Assembly (NCBI GenBank): GCA_946403615.1
Contig: CAMJAO010000080.1
Coordinates: 1-8,431 of the forward strand
Direction of reading: 5' to 3'
Origin: an uncultured Prevotellaceae bacterium
GTDB taxonomy: Bacteria > Bacteroidota > Bacteroidia > Bacteroidales > Bacteroidaceae
DNA: 8,431 nt
In this document: piece after piece, positions 5,404 to 8,431 of the stretch
Position numbering within the stretch: position 1 is the stretch's first letter
Layout of the letters: every line of letters starts with the position of its first letter
Made by a program: the position numbers and the translations under genes
The notes under the pieces: generated by a model
Database searches by the model: none
Seen by the model: only the letters and a program-made list of their open reading frames with translations
Told to the model about the DNA's origin: nothing

Positions 5404-6301
5404 ATAGCCCGTCGATGATTACACCTGCACTGAAGGTCAGTCCGAAGATAAAGATGTTGCGGGCGGTCATGCCTAATATCTGGTTGAGGGCTTTCCCTTG
5501 ATGTATTTTCTTCATCTTGCGGTATGTATGGGCGTGAAGCGACAAATAGATGGCTGGCAGGAAAAAGGTGAAGTAGCGCCCGCTGAAGAAATAGGCCAGT
5601 CCTAAATGAAAAGCCACCAGAGCCAGCGCAAAATAGAGAATCTCACTGGCCCGCGGGCCGATGAGCACCACGAGAGTGCGTTTGCCCGTCCGTCGGTCAT
5701 TGTCGCGGTCGCGGTAGTTGTTCACCACCAGCAATGTGTCGATGACCAGTCCGCAGGCTATCGACGATTCCACCACCTCTTTGGTCACCGTGCCTGTCTG
5801 CAGGTAATAGGTGGCACATACGGGCACCAGTCCGAAAAACACCAAGACCAACAGGTCGCCCAGTCCCCTGTATGAGAGATAAACGGTATAAAGGAAACAG
5901 AAAAGCACACATGCCACACCGATGGCCACCGTCCACCATCCGCCGTAGATGACCAGCGGCAGACCGACAATGCAAGCCAATGCCGTGGTGATGTTGATGG
6001 CGCGCTGCATGGCGTGTTGTGTCACCCATCCTTGCGCGCACGCGCGTCGTGGTCCCAGACGGTGCTCGTCGTCGGTGCCTTTTTTGAAATCAAAATAGTC
6101 GTTGACGAAATTGGCGTCAATCTGCATGATAAAAGCGAAAAGGAAACAGAGTACGGCTGGCACGACCTTAAACGCGCCCCATCCTCCGTCAACAAATGCC
6201 AACGACAATGCCATCATCACGGGCACCGCCGCCCCGGTGAGCGTCTTGGGACGGGCGGCCAACACCCAGGCCTTCAGAGAGTTTGTTTTTACTTCGACCA
6301 T
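5402..6301 (-). CDS. menA: 1,4-dihydroxy-2-naphthoate polyprenyltransferase
   Basis: Attaches the polyprenyl chain to dihydroxynaphthoate to form demethylmenaquinone; an integral inner-membrane protein of the UbiA superfamily. With the start at ATG 6301 it has 299 residues, usual for MenA. An in-frame ATG at 6370 would add 23 residues and overlap the porin stop, so the shorter form, which begins MVEVKTNSLKAWVLAARPKT, is preferred. The first Asp-rich motif is N67-DYFD-71 with D77-D78 (NDYFDFKKGTDD); the second is D198-RDND-202 (NNYRDRDND). Both bind Mg2+-prenyl diphosphate. Several hydrophobic helices are evident (about 24-37, 46-66, 115-160, 235-285). It lies 40 bp after the porin stop with no visible promoter, so the two are likely co-transcribed. 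Other UbiA members are less likely given the MenA-style ARPKTL start. Confidence 0.92.
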   Translation of the reverse strand: MVEVKTNSLKAWVLAARPKTLTGAAVPVMMALSLAFVDGGWGAFKVVPAVLCFLFAFIMQIDANFVNDYFDFKKGTDDEHRLGPRRACAQGWVTQHAMQRAINITTALACIVGLPLVIYGGWWTVAIGVACVLFCFLYTVYLSYRGLGDLLVLVFFGLVPVCATYYLQTGTVTKEVVESSIACGLVIDTLLVVNNYRDRDNDRRTGKRTLVVLIGPRASEILYFALALVAFHLGLAYFFSGRYFTFFLPAIYLSLHAHTYRKMKKIHQGKALNQILGMTARNIFIFGLTFSAGVIIDGL

Positions 6302-6341
6302 TGTGTATATCCCTTTTTTTGATGAATTAGCAGTAAGATTC

Positions 6342-8431
6342 CTAATTAAAGAAATTCCATGATATGCCAAAGCGGAACACGCGTGTGTTGAGCGGATAGT
6401 GGGGCGTTAAGAAATAATTGCCTCCGTCGCCGGCGTTGACATGGCTCAGCATCACGAAGAAACGCGCCTGTTTCAGATGGAAATTGGCATACGCGTTGAT
6501 GATGGGGTAGTTGCCTACCTCCACACGGCTTTCGTGGTTTTCCTGTACGGCAAATTGTGTGATGCCCGGCACGTATTCCGGCGCATGGTATTTCGTAAAC
6601 CACCTGATGTCACCGCCTAGGTCGCATTTCAGCACCTTGGCTATCTTGAACCTGAGATAGAGGTTGCCGTAGAGGTTCAGGTGGGGCAGGGGGATGATGT
6701 CGTCATGGCTTGAGTTCTGATAAGTGACCACAGCGTCGAGATGGAGCGGCCCGAGCCGGAACTCTTGCGACAGTTGTGCTGTCAGCAGGCTGATATTCTC
6801 GCCCGACTGCCGCGCATACACGGCATTGGCAGTACGCCCGTAATTCTCGGTGATGTTGAATGAGGTGCCGAAATAAGCGTAGTTTTGCAGGTTGTCAATC
6901 GCAACACGGAGGCGTGTCTTCGTGCGGCGAAGCGAGAACAGTCCCTCTATGCGTGAGTGGGTCACTTGTTTCATCTCCTGATCCCACCAATAATGCTGAG
7001 AGTGGTAATGGTCCATGTAGAACGAGGGTGAGGCAAGATGGAAAAATCCTTGAGCAGCCAGTTGGATGGTGTCGCCCCACAACCGGAAATTCAGGTCGGC
7101 GTTGGCATCGACATAGATGTCGCCGGCATCAGCGCCCACAACACCGAACTCGCCCGTGACATTGTAATGGAAGGTGTTTCCCTGGGTTTTGCTCAGTTGT
7201 CCTCCGACATATAAAGCCTGTTCATTGTATTTTGACCATCCTCCCTGGTCGTCGGGCATCTTAAAATGGCGGAATGAATGCGTGGCGAATATTTTCAGAC
7301 CCGTTTTCACCCATTTATTGAAACCCTCGAGCATGGCTATGGCCAGTGTGTTGCGCAGTTCGTAGTGGCGTGTCTTGTCATAGATGGAGTCGCCCTCGTA
7401 GCGGGTGGTGGCGTTATAGCGCTCGGCGTAATAGTCTTCGGGTGTAGAGTATGCTTGATAAATGCGGGCGTTATTGTCGAATTTCAGGGTGTGGATGAAA
7501 CTGGTGACCGGCACATATTCGTTTTTCACCCACGCGGTGTCGGCGGGTGCTACGGCTGTGGTGTCGGGTCTTCCAAGCGATGCCTGCAGTTTGAGTTGCT
7601 CCTCATATTCCTCCTCGTCGAATTCCAAGCCGTTTTTCTTGGCTTCTTTGCGTGCTTTTTCTTTCGCGTCAGCGGCGTCTTTCTCTGCTTGCGACTTCAT
7701 GGCAAATTTCTTTGCCTCAATCTCCTCGGGAGTCATGGGCACCTCGCGGTTGAATCCCACGTTATAGCGGTGTGAGTAGAAGATGTGCTGATTGTCGTTT
7801 CTGTTCCAGTTTTTGCTCAGCACCGTTGGTATCTCATTCTCGCTGTAATTGTCGTTGAATATCTCGGGGTGGGTGATGTAGTCGTCATTGGTGATACCGC
7901 CGTTCTCGGCTTGTTTCTGGTGGTTGAGCGACGTGAGCAGGTGTGCCTCGTAGCGGTCGCCAAGGTAGGAACCGTACATGGTGTAATTGAACAGTGCCGC
8001 ACTGATGTCGGAATAGTAGCCGCGCCCGTAGAGATAGTCGAACTTAAATCCCACGCCCAAGCGTTTTCCGGCGTTGACGGCAAATGCCGCCTTGAGATGG
8101 TCCTCACCGTTGGTGCGGTCGCCACAGGAGTGATAACCGAGATTGGTGATGGGTGTCAGCGTGTTGGTGAAGTGGAAATCTTGCACTGGCACGATGAAGT
8201 AAGAGAAAGGATGGGTGAAGATGAAGTCTCCCGGGTCGTTGCGGTCGATGAAAATGCGGCTCTGCCGGGGCGCTCCGAGGTTGCCGGTGGTGTTGAATTC
8301 ACCGCGTAAACCCGTAGTGAACGTGGTGTTCATAAACATGTACGACACGGTGTCGGGCTCGGCGGGTGTACGGTCGCCAAACCGCTCGTCGATGGTCCAG
8401 ACGTGCAATCCGGTGTGTATCTCCTTGTGCT
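6342..8431 (-). CDS. Outer-membrane beta-barrel, Bacteroidota putative porin (partial, N-terminus off the right edge)
   Basis: About 695 residues are visible; the frame is open to the window edge and reads HKEIHTGLHVWTIDERFGD there, so the signal peptide and true start are missing. Alternating hydrophobic/polar strands, many Tyr/Trp/Asn/Gly, and a C-terminal strand ending RFGISWNFFN are typical of outer-membrane barrels. The order of features (NTTGNLGAPRQSRIFIDR, then SYFIVPVQDFHFTNTLTPIT, then GYHSCGDRTNGEDHL, FDYLYGRGYYSD and SLNHQKQAENGGITNDDYI) matches what I know of the Bacteroidota 'putative porin' (Porin_10) family. One odd part is a highly charged Lys/Glu/Ala segment with coiled-coil character (coded about 7736-7560), unlike the rest and probably an exposed or periplasmic loop. 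Substrate unknown. It is upstream of menA in a likely operon. Confidence 0.85.
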   Translation of the reverse strand, partial: HKEIHTGLHVWTIDERFGDRTPAEPDTVSYMFMNTTFTTGLRGEFNTTGNLGAPRQSRIFIDRNDPGDFIFTHPFSYFIVPVQDFHFTNTLTPITNLGYHSCGDRTNGEDHLKAAFAVNAGKRLGVGFKFDYLYGRGYYSDISAALFNYTMYGSYLGDRYEAHLLTSLNHQKQAENGGITNDDYITHPEIFNDNYSENEIPTVLSKNWNRNDNQHIFYSHRYNVGFNREVPMTPEEIEAKKFAMKSQAEKDAADAKEKARKEAKKNGLEFDEEEYEEQLKLQASLGRPDTTAVAPADTAWVKNEYVPVTSFIHTLKFDNNARIYQAYSTPEDYYAERYNATTRYEGDSIYDKTRHYELRNTLAIAMLEGFNKWVKTGLKIFATHSFRHFKMPDDQGGWSKYNEQALYVGGQLSKTQGNTFHYNVTGEFGVVGADAGDIYVDANADLNFRLWGDTIQLAAQGFFHLASPSFYMDHYHSQHYWWDQEMKQVTHSRIEGLFSLRRTKTRLRVAIDNLQNYAYFGTSFNITENYGRTANAVYARQSGENISLLTAQLSQEFRLGPLHLDAVVTYQNSSHDDIIPLPHLNLYGNLYLRFKIAKVLKCDLGGDIRWFTKYHAPEYVPGITQFAVQENHESRVEVGNYPIINAYANFHLKQARFFVMLSHVNAGDGGNYFLTPHYPLNTRVFRFGISWNFFN

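Noticed and set aside
6302..6370. Longer menA start at 6370
   Set aside because: It would overlap the porin stop and add 23 residues without family similarity. ATG 6301 gives the normal MenA N-terminus.
7278..8309. Two plus-strand open frames within the porin region
   Set aside because: They are antisense to a porin frame that is open over the full 2.1 kb. Val/Gly-rich shadow translations are typical of antisense barrel genes.
1..8431. Mobile element, defence island or toxin-antitoxin module
   Set aside because: No transposase, integrase, nuclease, restriction, CRISPR or toxin-like protein is seen, and no tRNA gene or attachment repeat. Gene content is housekeeping.

Overview
The window looks like an ordinary chromosomal segment of a Bacteroidales bacterium, most likely Prevotella or a close relative. 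Four things point there: promoters of the Bacteroidota type (TTTG, about 20 nt, then TAnnTTTG, often followed by CA); start codons without a purine-rich Shine-Dalgarno sequence; a TlpA-like secreted thioredoxin with the N-terminal extension usual in this order; and a large outer-membrane barrel of the Bacteroidota 'putative porin' type. The taxonomic call is inference from familiar protein families, not a database result.

Layout, left to right. (1) 1-799, minus: N-terminal part of the carboxyltransferase subunit of oxaloacetate decarboxylase or pyruvate carboxylase (oadA-like), running off the left edge. (2) 800-974: divergent promoter region with a perfect 20-bp inverted repeat carrying both -7 boxes, plus a 30-bp direct repeat. 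(3) 975-1754, plus: a lipoprotein of unknown function, whose 3' end overlaps tail-to-tail with queF (1737-2192, minus), the preQ0 reductase of queuosine synthesis. (4) 2193-2349: second divergent promoter region. The short queF leader folds as a preQ1-I-like pseudoknot ending 3 nt before the start codon. (5) 2350-3459, plus: periplasmic TlpA/ResA-like thioredoxin. (6) 3461-3550: nine tandem 10-bp units ending just before a TPR-like cytoplasmic protein (3561-4487, plus). (7) 4488-4573: hairpin-rich convergent intergenic region. (8) 4574-5212, minus: HD-domain phosphohydrolase, with two more tandem arrays (7-bp telomere-like, 8-9-bp) upstream. (9) 5402-6301, minus: menA of menaquinone synthesis. 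(10) 6342-8431, minus: outer-membrane porin, running off the right edge and probably transcribed ahead of menA.

No single pathway links the genes. They are housekeeping functions: C4/C3 carboxylation, tRNA modification, envelope thiol chemistry, menaquinone synthesis and an outer-membrane channel. No transposase, integrase, phage, CRISPR, toxin or defence gene is visible. The unusual content is intergenic: the queF riboswitch candidate, the symmetric divergent promoter at 871-953, three different short tandem arrays, and a hairpin element that directly follows two stop codons.
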